Assembly: GCF_025465935.1 (NCBI RefSeq)
Contig: NZ_JANLNV010000020.1
Span: 41,987-105,986 of the forward strand
Origin: Pseudomonas sp. 7P_10.2_Bac1
GTDB lineage: Bacteria > Pseudomonadota > Gammaproteobacteria > Pseudomonadales > Pseudomonadaceae
Reading direction: 5' to 3'
DNA: 64,000 nt
The translations under genes and the position numbers were made by a program. This document shows, piece by piece, positions 53,987 through 64,000 of this stretch (positions within the stretch are counted from its first letter, which is position 1; each line of letters starts with the position of its first letter). The notes beneath the pieces were generated by a model, which saw only the letters and a list, made by a program, of their open reading frames with translations, ran no database searches and was not told the DNA's origin.

Positions 53987-54787
53987 TTACTTGATCAGGT
54001 TGTAGCGAGGTGCAGGGGCCCCGACCTGGGTCGCCGCGAACAAGTTCGAACGCGCAGTATCGAACGAGTACCAAAGGCCGGCGTCTGCAACAGATGGCCA
54101 CGTTACTAACTCTTGCGCCTCAAGCCCGGCCAAAGCCGCATCGACACAGTGCTCCACCGTCATCACGCGTTCAGAACTCAGCGCTGACAAAGGAATACCC
54201 GATACGCCTTCTGTCCAGATCTCGGTGTCAGTCGCTGCAGGAAGCACGACCTGTACTTTTATATCGGTCCCGGCAAATTCCTCTTGCAGGCCTCGGCTGA
54301 AGGCCAACACATAGGCTTTGGTGCCGCTGTAAACCGCGCTTATAGGAAGAGACTGCACGGCAAGGACCGAGGCAATGTTGATAAGAACGCCCTCTTTTCG
54401 CGCCCTGAAACCTTCCAGGGCTGCATGTGCCAATCGGGTCAGCGCCGTGATATTCACGTTGATCTGCGATAGCGAATCTTCCAGTGACGACTCAGCTATC
54501 GTGCGAAGGCGAGCAAAACCCGCATTATTGACCAGAAGTTGGATGCCAGGATCGCTAACCAGTCGCTCTTCAACCTTGGCAACGTCGGACTCTTTAGCAA
54601 GATCGGCGACCAAAGGCTCTACCCTGACGCCGTACTGGGCCGTGAGCTTTTCGGAAAGAGTTGCGAGGCGATCGCCACGACGAGCGACCAAGACAAGATC
54701 ATAGCCACGAGCAGCAAGACGATCAGCGTAGCCAGCACCGATCCCAGACGATGCTCCTGTCACAACAGCAGTTTTCGAAGAACGCAT
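53987..54787 (-). CDS. Short-chain dehydrogenase/reductase
   Basis: NAD(P)-dependent oxidoreductase of 266 residues. N-terminal TGASSGIGAGYADRLA, NNAGFARL and the catalytic Tyr/Lys pair in YSGTKAYVLAFSR. Start 54787 is preceded by GGAGAG; the longer frame to 54820 would extend into the operators. The substrate is unknown. First gene of a unit with an MFS exporter, divergent from a MarR repressor, suggesting detoxification plus export of an inducing compound. Confidence 0.88.
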   Translation of the reverse strand: MRSSKTAVVTGASSGIGAGYADRLAARGYDLVLVARRGDRLATLSEKLTAQYGVRVEPLVADLAKESDVAKVEERLVSDPGIQLLVNNAGFARLRTIAESSLEDSLSQINVNITALTRLAHAALEGFRARKEGVLINIASVLAVQSLPISAVYSGTKAYVLAFSRGLQEEFAGTDIKVQVVLPAATDTEIWTEGVSGIPLSALSSERVMTVEHCVDAALAGLEAQELVTWPSVADAGLWYSFDTARSNLFAATQVGAPAPRYNLIK

Positions 54788-54810
54788 AGAACTCTCCAAA
54801 TACAAAGGTT

Positions 54811-54886
54811 TTGTACTCAACCTAATAATTGAGTGCTCAAGCTTATGGCGGATAATTTGCCCTTGTCAATAGTGCAGTACTCAAGC
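54811..54886. promoter_or_regulatory. Repeated CTCAA operators between the SDR and MarR genes
   Basis: TTGAGTGCTCAA (54829-54840) is an inverted repeat with a two-base centre. TTGTACTCAA (54811-54820) and AGTACTCAAG (54876-54885) are partial copies. They cover both divergent promoters and are probable MarR sites. Confidence 0.6.
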
Positions 54887-54897
54887 ATTCTTAATTC

Positions 54898-55449
54898 ATG
54901 ACAGAATTTGTGAACATCTCAGAAAGCGACGAAGGCACTTCCAAAAAGGAAAAGTCGCCCTTCGAAACACTTGCCTGCACGAACACAGCGGTAAGACGTG
55001 CCGCTCGACGTCTTGGCAATCTCTATGACGAGGCCCTGGCCTCTTTGGGCTTGAAAGCCACTCAGGTGGCTTTGTTGTCAGAAATCGAGCGAATGTTCAC
55101 GGCCGCGGGTGGACAATCCCCTGCCTTGCAAGACTTGGCGTTGAACATGGCGGTGCAAATATCAGCATTGACACATGCCTTGCGCCCTCTGATTCGCGAT
55201 GGACTGATAGAACTGCAGGGAGATGAGGCTGACAAGCGTGTAAAACGTGCAGTATTGACCAAGACCGGCAGCGAACGACTTCATCAGGCAATCGTCCACT
55301 GGGCAATCGTCAATAATCGCGTTGATGAAATCTTGGGCAAAGAAGCAGCTGCACAGCTTAGGGCACTGGCCGATTTCGTGGCTTCGGATGAGTTTCTGAC
55401 AGCCTATGGAGTGAAACCTGCCGATTCATTCACCCATGATCTGGACTGA
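54898..55449 (+). CDS. MarR family transcriptional regulator
   Basis: Winged-helix regulator of 183 residues with an unusual polar N-terminal tail (about 25 residues, DEGTSKKEKS). MarR core: LGLKATQVALLSEIERM, then ISALTHALRPLIRDGLIE and the wing DKRVKRAVLTKTG. Divergent from the SDR-MFS unit with repeated CTCAA palindromes between. The ligand is unknown, possibly an aromatic acid or biocide. Confidence 0.85.
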   Translation: MTEFVNISESDEGTSKKEKSPFETLACTNTAVRRAARRLGNLYDEALASLGLKATQVALLSEIERMFTAAGGQSPALQDLALNMAVQISALTHALRPLIRDGLIELQGDEADKRVKRAVLTKTGSERLHQAIVHWAIVNNRVDEILGKEAAAQLRALADFVASDEFLTAYGVKPADSFTHDLD

Positions 55450-55564
55450 TGCTCTTAAGCTGGCGCAGCGATCATGGATCCTGACATATGGTTCAAAGCA
55501 TCCCATCTCTTGTAGTACAAGTTGCGGACTTGGCGAGACGAAAATTTAGCCAGACCGTAAAAGG

Positions 55565-55590
55565 CAAAAGCCCGCAATTACGCGGGCTTT
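55565..55590. terminator. guaA-type terminator hairpin, copy 2
   Basis: AAAAGCCCGC-AATTAC-GCGGGCTTTT between the MarR gene and the convergent PACE transporter gene. The extended context AAAGGCAAAAGCCCGC is shared with copy 1. The rest of the 55450-55703 gap has a 13-bp palindrome CTTGTAGTACAAG at 55511-55523 and no gene. Confidence 0.85.
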
Positions 55591-55703
55591 TGGGATGTTT
55601 ACTGCTTGAGAGTGGCTTTCGGTAGCGGACAGCCGCTTATTTCTATTCAGCTATCAATGGGAATAGAAGCCTCTTGTCAATCAAGCTAAGGACCTCCATT
55701 GGC

Positions 55704-56129
55704 CTAGTTCACAGCCGAGACCGGAACGCCAAAGAACCGGTCGAACGCCCAGTGGTAGGCGAACGTGAAGAATGGGATATAGACAATGAACACCAAGTCC
55801 AGCACAAACGCCTGCAGCAGGGTGATGCCCAGCCACCATGCGATGAGCGGGACCAGGAAACACACTAGGGTCAGCTGAAACCCTACGGCATGCAGGATGC
55901 GTCTGAATACGGTGCGTGTGCGGTCGCGCTGACGCCGCTCCCATGCCTCAAACAGGTAATTGAAGGCCAGGTTCCATAACGTGGCTACACCTGTGATCAT
56001 CAGCGCCAGCGGCCCGGTAGTGGCCGGTGCCTCCCCTGTCAGCAATGTCATCACCACCGTGCCCACTGCGAGCCCCAGAATCTCGTAGCCTCCCACGTAG
56101 ACCAACTTGCGTTTTATACCTTGCACCAA
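55704..56129 (-). CDS. PACE family efflux transporter (AceI-like)
   Basis: Small proton-driven exporter of biocides such as chlorhexidine and of short diamines. It has 141 residues and four hydrophobic segments in two tandem BTP repeats. The key membrane Glu is present in GGYEILGL (about residue 15), and LWNLAFNYLFEAWE ends repeat one; FFTFAYHWAFDRFF is its partner in repeat two. Divergent from a LysR regulator, the usual arrangement for aceI-aceR. Confidence 0.9.
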   Translation of the reverse strand: MVQGIKRKLVYVGGYEILGLAVGTVVMTLLTGEAPATTGPLALMITGVATLWNLAFNYLFEAWERRQRDRTRTVFRRILHAVGFQLTLVCFLVPLIAWWLGITLLQAFVLDLVFIVYIPFFTFAYHWAFDRFFGVPVSAVN

Positions 56130-56223
56130 ACACTCCTCTTGAGTTGGTTCGCGAAGGTGCAGATGTTAAATTCAGACATGCTGATCAAAAAAGTCAGTTC
56201 ATTTCAGAAAAATTGATAGGTCT

Positions 56224-57111
56224 ATGTCCCTTTCCAGCGATGACATCGAATTATTTCTTGCCGTGATCGACCACGGCTCCTTCTCTGCTGCGGCCCGTGC
56301 GCTTCGCCGTGTACCGTCCGCAGTGAGCATGAGTATTGCCAATATTGAGGCCGGGCTTGGCTACCCTCTTTTCGACCGGTCGCGCCGCGAGGCGTTGCCT
56401 ACCCCACAGGCACGCGTCCTGGAACCCCACGCACGTTCCGTCGCGAGCAGACTGCGCATGTTGCAGATCCACGCCGTGGAACTGTCCCAAGATTTGGAGA
56501 GCACACTCACCGTCGCCGTCGCCGCCGGGCTTCCGGACCAGGATCTGCTAAAGGCTTTGGGCCAGGTCGGCTGTCGTTACCCTTTGCTGCGCGTGAACGT
56601 GCTTCGAATCCCTCAAGATCAGGTTCGCGAGATGCTGCATCAGGAACAGGCTGATCTGGTGCTGCTGCCCGCGTCCACGGATGTAAACCGGGAAGAAGCC
56701 TTTACCTACGTGACTGACGTGCTTTTCGTAGCCGTAGCCTCGGCCACTGCTGACACCCTCGGTCTCCCTGCAGACCTGCGGCGCTTGGAAGACCTCAGTG
56801 CCAGCCGCCAAATCCTGGTGGCAGGCCCCGAGGACACCGTCGCAGACCGGCGTCTGTTGGTCTCCGATGCACGATGGCACGTAAACACGGTGGAAGCAGC
56901 GTTAGGGCTCGTGGAATGTGGCGCGGGCTGGGCCAACCTGCCTCTAGAAGCGGTTGAGGTCGCAGTTTCGGCCGGAAAGTTGAGAGTGTTAGCGTTCGAC
57001 AACCTGAAGAACGGCGTGGCGATGCCCGTACACTTGGTGTGGCTGCGCAGAAAACCAGTGCAACGGGCCGCAGGGGAAGTGATCGAACTGATGCGCGGCG
57101 AACAGCGCTGA
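56224..57111 (+). CDS. LysR family transcriptional regulator
   Basis: Regulator of 295 residues with an N-terminal LysR helix-turn-helix (DIELFLAVIDHGSFSAAARAL, then SAVSMSIANIEAGLGYPLFDRS) and a periplasmic-binding-protein-like effector domain from about 90. Its divergence from the PACE transporter gene (94 bp gap) suggests AceR-like activation by the exported compound. Confidence 0.9.
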   Translation: MSLSSDDIELFLAVIDHGSFSAAARALRRVPSAVSMSIANIEAGLGYPLFDRSRREALPTPQARVLEPHARSVASRLRMLQIHAVELSQDLESTLTVAVAAGLPDQDLLKALGQVGCRYPLLRVNVLRIPQDQVREMLHQEQADLVLLPASTDVNREEAFTYVTDVLFVAVASATADTLGLPADLRRLEDLSASRQILVAGPEDTVADRRLLVSDARWHVNTVEAALGLVECGAGWANLPLEAVEVAVSAGKLRVLAFDNLKNGVAMPVHLVWLRRKPVQRAAGEVIELMRGEQR

Positions 57112-57170
57112 CTCCACGCCCAAACACGCACTAAACGAGGCGGGATAAACGCCCTACCAAGCGCCATGCG

Positions 57171-57200
57171 AAAAAAGCCCGCAGTTACGCGGACTCTGGG
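57171..57200. terminator. guaA-type terminator hairpin, degenerate copy 3
   Basis: AAAAAAGCCCGC-AGTTAC-GCGGACTCTGGG: the left arm is kept and the right arm has mutated, so termination is doubtful. The rest of the gap 57201-57404 shows no gene. Confidence 0.6.
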
Positions 57201-57404
57201 CGTGTTGCCAGCACACGTCAGTAAAACTCGTCCAGCAAACAGTAAAACGCAACGTTACTTAATGGGCGTCCAACTGGTTCTAGGAAAAACGTCGGTTCTG
57301 TACGCGTAACCACAAACTAGCCAGTCGCTTTAAAGCCATGGTCGTACTGGCCTGTATCGAAAGGTGCTTGCGGGCTGACTTTTCAGGCAACCCTTAAGAC
57401 ACGG

Positions 57405-58088
57405 TTACTGGTCAGTGCTCTGGCCCAGCATGCTGATGCGCTTTACCGTTGGGAACAGTTTGTCCAATGTGGCGCGCGCTTGTGCAGCGTTCAGGTAGGC
57501 GTAGAGCAGGTCAGTCAGTCTTTCGAAGTCTAACCGCTGCCCCTCTAGCATCGGATTGAATAGCCAAAGCTTGATCCGCATGCCATTCGCCACTGACCAC
57601 GCATCCGGCGCGGCCAGGGATTTGAAACTGACAGGGTTGAGCGCTGGGGCCTGGTTTCCAACGCTGACCCAGAAGACTATTGCGAGACTAAAGTGGCTCT
57701 GCTCCAGTTCAAACCCTTCAAAGTGATGCCAAGGTGTGGGCCCAATTGCGTTGTTGAACTGCACGGAGTCTGGGGTCAATAGCAGCACCCTTTTTCCATG
57801 ACGGCGACGAAACGCTTCGCTGCAGAGGAGTGCTGCTAATCCTGCTACAAGGACTATCGTGCCGGGTACCCAGAACCACAGCTGCGCTGAGCGCAGATGC
57901 CAGGACGCCGGCAGGCTGATTAACCAACCACCCAGTATCACAAGCAGTACTGCGATCAGCGCGGCCCCCGCCGCTTGCCCCAACGACCGCTCTCGTATTT
58001 CGCAGGTGTGAAGCGGTCCGTCGGCCTGGGCTTGCAGTTGCTCAAGCAGGATTTCCTTGTCGGAGTTATCCACGATTTTGCAACGCAT
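57405..58088 (-). CDS. Uncharacterised membrane protein with PH-like domain
   Basis: About 227 residues. A polar N-terminus is followed by two hydrophobic segments (AALIAVLLVILGGWLISL and LWFWVPGTIVLVAGLAALL) and a beta-rich cytoplasmic part starting RVLLLTPDSVQFNNAIG, which looks like a bacterial PH/YdbT-type fold. I do not recognise the family. It overlaps the end of the next gene upstream by about 20 bases. ATG 58088 and GTG 58073 are both possible starts. Confidence 0.6.
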   Translation of the reverse strand: MRCKIVDNSDKEILLEQLQAQADGPLHTCEIRERSLGQAAGAALIAVLLVILGGWLISLPASWHLRSAQLWFWVPGTIVLVAGLAALLCSEAFRRRHGKRVLLLTPDSVQFNNAIGPTPWHHFEGFELEQSHFSLAIVFWVSVGNQAPALNPVSFKSLAAPDAWSVANGMRIKLWLFNPMLEGQRLDFERLTDLLYAYLNAAQARATLDKLFPTVKRISMLGQSTDQ

Positions 58089-58728
58089 CAAGCTGCTGTT
58101 GCGCACAGGCGGACTGCCAATAAGCATCTAGCAACGCAGCAATGTCATCACAGCTCAACTTTTTGCCGCCGCACATCAAACCGGCGGAGAGAATGCGAAT
58201 ATGCGGTTCAGGCTTTTTTAACGCCATGGCCTGATTGCCGAAAAACACCCGCACGGGACGGTGGGTCGGCAGGACGGCATCAGGAGTCAAGGTCAGTTTC
58301 TGCAGAGTTACCATGCCTTCGTCTTTGACGTAAATATCGACGATATCGACCAGATTGACCGGCGCACTCAGGGAGTCAACGAACAATTGGCGACGCGTCA
58401 GGCGCATGAAGACGTGCTTGCCGGCATTACGGTGCTGCCAGGTAACTACCGCGAAGAGTAGAGACAGAAACACGCCACAGACGATCAGTCCGGTGCGCTC
58501 CCCATGTATGCCCCACCACAGCACACCCAGCGATACCAATGTCAGCAACGGGCCAAAGACCATATAGCGACGTGTGTTGGTGAATTCGCTTTGCTCTGGC
58601 ACACGTTCGATCACTTGCCGGAGTTCGCTGATTACCCGTTCATGCTGGGCTTCACGGGATTCGCTGTAATCAGCGCTGAGGGACTCGGACAAGCGATCGA
58701 GAGGATCGGGTTGCTGTGGCGTAGTCAT
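58066..58728 (-). CDS. Uncharacterised membrane protein, paired with the following gene
   Basis: 220 residues with a polar, possibly coiled N-terminus (ESREAQHERVISELRQVIE), two hydrophobic segments at about 58-95 (MVFGPLLTLVSLGVLWW and GLIVCGVFLSLLFAVVTW) and a C-terminal beta-rich part (FMRLTRRQLFVDSL, MVTLQKLTLTPDAVL). The layout is like that of the gene it overlaps, so the two may form a complex. AAGGA precedes the ATG. No function can be proposed. Upstream, 58729-59169 holds no gene I can support. Confidence 0.6.
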   Translation of the reverse strand: MTTPQQPDPLDRLSESLSADYSESREAQHERVISELRQVIERVPEQSEFTNTRRYMVFGPLLTLVSLGVLWWGIHGERTGLIVCGVFLSLLFAVVTWQHRNAGKHVFMRLTRRQLFVDSLSAPVNLVDIVDIYVKDEGMVTLQKLTLTPDAVLPTHRPVRVFFGNQAMALKKPEPHIRILSAGLMCGGKKLSCDDIAALLDAYWQSACAQQQLDALQNRG

Positions 58729-59169
58729 CGAAAAATCCTTGTTTGATTGGACAATAAGGTATCGCAGTGAGACTTATTGTTCTCGCATACGAATCTGAAA
58801 GTGGCGAAGAGCCTGCTCGAACGTGCCGTTGTCACGTCATTGCCAGGCGTGCGGGTAAACGACCTTACAAAGCGCAAAACGTTCCGCAAGACTCCGTCAT
58901 TTTGTGCCAGAGCTCAAAGTTTAGAGATGCCGTCAAGCGTCTGACGATCATCGCGCCTTGGCTGCCCCTCTGTGTTGAGGAGGGGGGAAGCAATGGCTTC
59001 GATGATCACCCAACACTCAGATGAAATGTCATAACGGCCTGTCAGGACGGCTCTCCTGGCAACGAGAGGGCATTATTTTAGCGAATGCGATTTTTCAGAC
59101 AATCCCTAAGAGCTCACCCGTGAGCTTTAACAATCGCTCCTATTCACTGGACTGCACCCCGCGCCGCAC

Positions 59170-59604
59170 TTAACCAAGCCAGATACCGGTGAGCATGAGG
59201 ACGCTCGCGTAGGAAACCAAGAGTTTCACGATGACCCGCAAGCCAGGAACCACCGTGCGGCAGGCTTCGGCCAGGTTGTCGTAATGTTGAGAGTTGTGTT
59301 TTTTGTGCGCCCCCATAATGCCGGAAAAAACAGCGCCTAGCAGAGCAGCGAGAAGGTGCACCCCCCACATACACAAAAAGGACATGGAGAGCATGATGGT
59401 ATAGCGCTTGGCGGTGGCAACGGAAAACAGTGAAAAAGACTGGGCCAACCACTTTAGAACAAAGCCGATGACAACCGGAGCGCATATGACAAGCACCAGC
59501 ATCAAGCCAGTATGTAGCCATTGCCTTGCAGTGAAAGCTTGCTTGGCGCGCCAGATCTGAACCAATGTCAACGTCAAAAATACTGCAAAGAAAAACGCAT
59601 TCAC
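59170..59604 (-). CDS. Uncharacterised small membrane protein
   Basis: 144 residues with four hydrophobic segments: 1-18, 30-52, 68-95 and 120-142. No motif is recognised. GGGAG is placed well before the ATG at 59604. It lies alone in the variable region beside guaA. The stretch 59605-59986 upstream shows no further gene. Confidence 0.55.
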   Translation of the reverse strand: MNAFFFAVFLTLTLVQIWRAKQAFTARQWLHTGLMLVLVICAPVVIGFVLKWLAQSFSLFSVATAKRYTIMLSMSFLCMWGVHLLAALLGAVFSGIMGAHKKHNSQHYDNLAEACRTVVPGLRVIVKLLVSYASVLMLTGIWLG

Positions 59605-59986
59605 TCTCCCGCTCCCTACTTACGCCATTTCATCTCCGCTCGAGGCTGCCACGTCCAGCCGCTACTCTTGCCGCGGACCCAAGCCTGCCAAATGCTCCAG
59701 CAGTTACCAACGCCCAGCGCGCTTCCTTTCCGGCGCACCGACCGCGGCGGGCGCAGCGGCGAATCCTTCCAAAGGCCTCGACGACTTATACAACCGAGCG
59801 CCGCGGAGAATGCCCACCTCGCTTCACGCCGGCGCCGCACTGCGTGGCATAGGAGCGACGAATACTGCGACATGGTATCGAGTACCCAGCATGGCATTTG
59901 GCTCAGTCAATGCCCCATACCATGCCACATGAATACGGCGCCTGGCGATGCAGAACGCTACCCGAACTTGCCAGCCCAAAAAAGCC

Positions 59987-60010
59987 AAAAGCCCGCAATT
60001 ACGCGGGCTT
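59987..60010 (-). terminator. guaA terminator (copy 4 of the repeated hairpin)
   Basis: AAGCCCGC-GTAATT-GCGGGCTT followed by TTGGCTTTTTT on the minus strand, 45 nt after the guaA stop. It appears to be the original of the three related hairpins at 52.7, 55.6 and 57.2 kb. Confidence 0.88.
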
Positions 60011-60055
60011 CAGGGCATTTTTGCTAGATCGTGCCTGGCAGTGCCGGACGCGGGA

Positions 60056-61633
60056 TCATTCCCACTCAATCGTCGCCGGTGGCTTGCTCGAGACGTCGTA
60101 GGTGACGCGCGAGATGCCGTCGATTTCGTTGATGATGCGGCCGCTCACGGTTTCGAGCAGTTCGTAAGGCAGGTGGGCCCAACGCGCGGTCATGAAGTCG
60201 ATGGTTTCTACGGCACGCAGGGCTACAACCCATGCGTAGCGACGGCCATCGCCTACGACGCCAACGGATTTAACCGGTTGGAAGACGACGAAGGCTTGGC
60301 TGACTTTGTGGTACCAGTCGGCTTTGCGCAGTTCTTCGATGAAGATGTGGTCAGCACGACGCAGCAGGTCGGCGTATTCCTTTTTCACTTCACCCAGGAT
60401 GCGCACGCCCAGGCCCGGGCCCGGGAATGGGTGACGGTAGACCATGTCGTATGGCAGGCCGAGTTCCAGACCCAGACGGCGGACTTCGTCCTTGAACAGC
60501 TCGCGCAGCGGTTCGACCAGCTTGAGGTTCATTTCTTCCGGCAAGCCACCCACGTTGTGGTGCGACTTGATGACGTGTGCCTTGCCGCTCTTGGCGCCAG
60601 CCGACTCGATCACGTCCGGGTAGATGGTGCCTTGCGCGAGGTATTTGATGTTGTCCAGTTTGCTGGATTCAGCATCAAACACGTCGATGAAGGTACGACC
60701 GATGATTTTGCGTTTTTTCTCTGGATCGCTTTCGCCAGCCAGGTTGTTCAGGAACTGGTCGGCCGCGTTGGCGCGGATGACTTTGACACCCATGTTCTCG
60801 GCGAACATGGCCATCACCTGGTCACCTTCGTGCAGGCGCAGCAAGCCGTTGTCGACGAAGACGCAGGTCAGTTGGTCGCCGATGGCCTTGTGCAGCAGAG
60901 CCGCTACCACCGAGGAATCAACGCCGCCGGACAAGCCCAGCAGGACGTTGTCGGTGCCTACCTGGGCGCGGATGGTGGCGATGGCGTCTTCAGCGATTTT
61001 CGACGGGGTCCACAGTGCATCACAACCACAGATGTCGAGGATGAAGCGCGACAGGATGCGACCGCCCTGCTTGGTGTGGGTCACTTCAGGGTGGAACTGC
61101 ACGCCGTAGTAAGCGCGCTCGTCGTTGAACATGCCGGCAATCGGGCAGCTTGGGGTGCTGGCCAGGACGTGGAAGTCGGATGGCATTTTGGTGACTTTGT
61201 CACCGTGGCTCATCCATACATCAAGACCGAACAGGCCGTCTGCGTCGATGTGGTCTTCGATGCCGTCAAGCAGGCGGCTTTTGCCGACTACGTCGACGCG
61301 CGCGTAACCGAATTCACGCAGTTCGGAACCTTCAACCTTGCCACCCAGCTGTTCAGCCATGGTCTGCATGCCGTAGCAGATACCGAAGACCGGTACGCCG
61401 AGGTCAAATACCGCTTGCGGGGCACGCGGGCTGTCGGCTTCGTGCACCGACTCCGGGCCGCCGGCAAGGATGATGCCTTTAGGGGCGAATTCGCGGATCG
61501 CCGCGTCATCCATGTCGAACGGGTGCAGTTCGCAGTAAACGCCGATTTCGCGGACGCGACGGGCGATCAACTGGGTGTACTGGGAACCGAAGTCCAGAAT
61601 CAGGATGCGGTGGGCGTGAATGTCGAGGGACAT
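60056..61633 (-). CDS. guaA: GMP synthase (glutamine-hydrolysing)
   Basis: Converts XMP to GMP with glutamine and ATP. It has 525 residues, the standard length. N-terminal class I glutaminase domain: [16 protein letters not shown] and the nucleophile Cys in VFGICYGMQ. The ATP-pyrophosphatase loop is [17 protein letters not shown], and the C-terminal dimer domain ends PPATIEWE. It starts at 61633, 128 bp after guaB, and is probably co-transcribed with it. A long open frame on the opposite strand is a codon-bias shadow. Confidence 0.98.
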   Translation of the reverse strand: MSLDIHAHRILILDFGSQYTQLIARRVREIGVYCELHPFDMDDAAIREFAPKGIILAGGPESVHEADSPRAPQAVFDLGVPVFGICYGMQTMAEQLGGKVEGSELREFGYARVDVVGKSRLLDGIEDHIDADGLFGLDVWMSHGDKVTKMPSDFHVLASTPSCPIAGMFNDERAYYGVQFHPEVTHTKQGGRILSRFILDICGCDALWTPSKIAEDAIATIRAQVGTDNVLLGLSGGVDSSVVAALLHKAIGDQLTCVFVDNGLLRLHEGDQVMAMFAENMGVKVIRANAADQFLNNLAGESDPEKKRKIIGRTFIDVFDAESSKLDNIKYLAQGTIYPDVIESAGAKSGKAHVIKSHHNVGGLPEEMNLKLVEPLRELFKDEVRRLGLELGLPYDMVYRHPFPGPGLGVRILGEVKKEYADLLRRADHIFIEELRKADWYHKVSQAFVVFQPVKSVGVVGDGRRYAWVVALRAVETIDFMTARWAHLPYELLETVSGRIINEIDGISRVTYDVSSKPPATIEWE

Positions 61634-61649
61634 AGGAGGAACTCTAGAA

Positions 61650-61757
61650 ACGCAGTTGCAAGCTTCGAGCTGCAAGCTGCAAGTTATCGGAAGCCGTGCG
61701 GTAGCTGTACGAAGACAAGTACCGCTTGCGGCTTATAGCTTGTGGCTTATAGCTAGC
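61650..61757. repeat. Short-repeat-rich guaB-guaA spacer
   Basis: Contains GGCTTATAGCT twice (61730-61740 and 61744-61754) and overlapping AGCTGCAAG units. It is the kind of AAGCTGCAAGCTGCAAG sequence common between Pseudomonas genes. No terminator is seen, so read-through from guaB to guaA is likely. Confidence 0.6.
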
Positions 61758-61761
61758 GGCG

Positions 61762-63911
<2,150 letters not shown>

Positions 63912-64000
63912 GGGTACGGCACATATAGATAAAAAGAAAACAGACACGGTAGGAGCTTGGGGCGCGCTATTTTTAAAAAAAAAAAAAAATACACGGCACA

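Noticed and set aside
58767..59024. 85-codon plus-strand frame in the gap after the unknown membrane genes
   Set aside because: No good ribosome site, no similarity I recognise, and atypical codon use; treated as non-coding.
59521..60027. 168-codon plus-strand frame before guaA
   Set aside because: It runs through the opposite-strand unknown gene and the guaA terminator, and its composition is not protein-like.
59948..61738. 596-codon plus-strand frame across the guaA region
   Set aside because: It is exactly antisense to guaA, a certain gene, and extends through a terminator hairpin. Codon-bias shadow.

Overview
The window is a stretch of chromosome from a fluorescent-group Pseudomonas. 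The evidence is a guaB-guaA pair, an AsrA-type Lon protease followed by a chagasin-like inhibitor, a ZnuD-type receptor, a PQQ glucose dehydrogenase with an OprB porin, cmoAB, and many copies of the Pseudomonas intergenic REP hairpin (GTAGGAGCGAGCTTGCCTCGCGA type). Base and codon use is that of a GC-rich gammaproteobacterium throughout, slightly more AT-rich around 7.1-8.3 kb and 53-55 kb. I see no transposase, integrase, prophage gene, CRISPR array, tRNA or rRNA.

Layout. 0-2 kb: zinc-independent ribosomal protein L31 (rpmE2) with a probable Zur box, then Nudix, LysE exporter and GNAT genes on the same strand. 2-7 kb: APC permease, nitrilase-family amidase, LuxR-type regulator and an FMN/Fe-S glutamate-synthase-like membrane protein. 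7.2-12.3 kb: a 1678-residue protein with leucine-rich repeats and a C-terminal NEL-type E3 ubiquitin ligase domain, apparently an effector aimed at eukaryotes. 12.4-17.8 kb: OpgC, amino acid permease, a YqjI/YqjH-like metal regulator and ferric reductase pair, and two small genes. 18-20 kb: a ZnuD-like TonB receptor with a second probable Zur box. 20.4-24.4 kb: OprB porin and gcd under LacI-type operators. 24.4-33 kb: a GGDEF/EAL protein, asrA with an RpoH-type promoter, icp, cmoA, cmoB and tadA. 33-43 kb: a multicopper oxidase, a 289-bp element with terminal inverted repeats, and a complete trehalose PTS regulon (EIIB-like protein, EIIA-HPr-EI, LamB-type porin, TreA, TreP, divergent TreR).

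43-52.6 kb holds an efflux pump, a flavoprotein and an HxlR regulator, then the most interesting locus: a tightly overlapping operon (SnoaL-like protein, SDR, FAD oxidoreductase, DUF1365, CFA-type methyltransferase, DUF2878) with a facing DUF3833/chalcone-isomerase pair. Both promoter regions carry TGTACA-N12-TGTACA-like repeats of the kind expected for a LitR/CarH (B12 photosensor, MerR family) repressor. I read this as a probable light- or photo-oxidative-stress-inducible membrane-lipid modification regulon; its regulator is not in the window.

52.7-60 kb is a variable region beside guaA. It holds three small gene modules (MFS/SDR/MarR; PACE pump/LysR; three unknown membrane proteins), each set off by near-copies of the guaA terminator hairpin. 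60-64 kb returns to core genes: guaA, guaB and a conserved four-cysteine protein.
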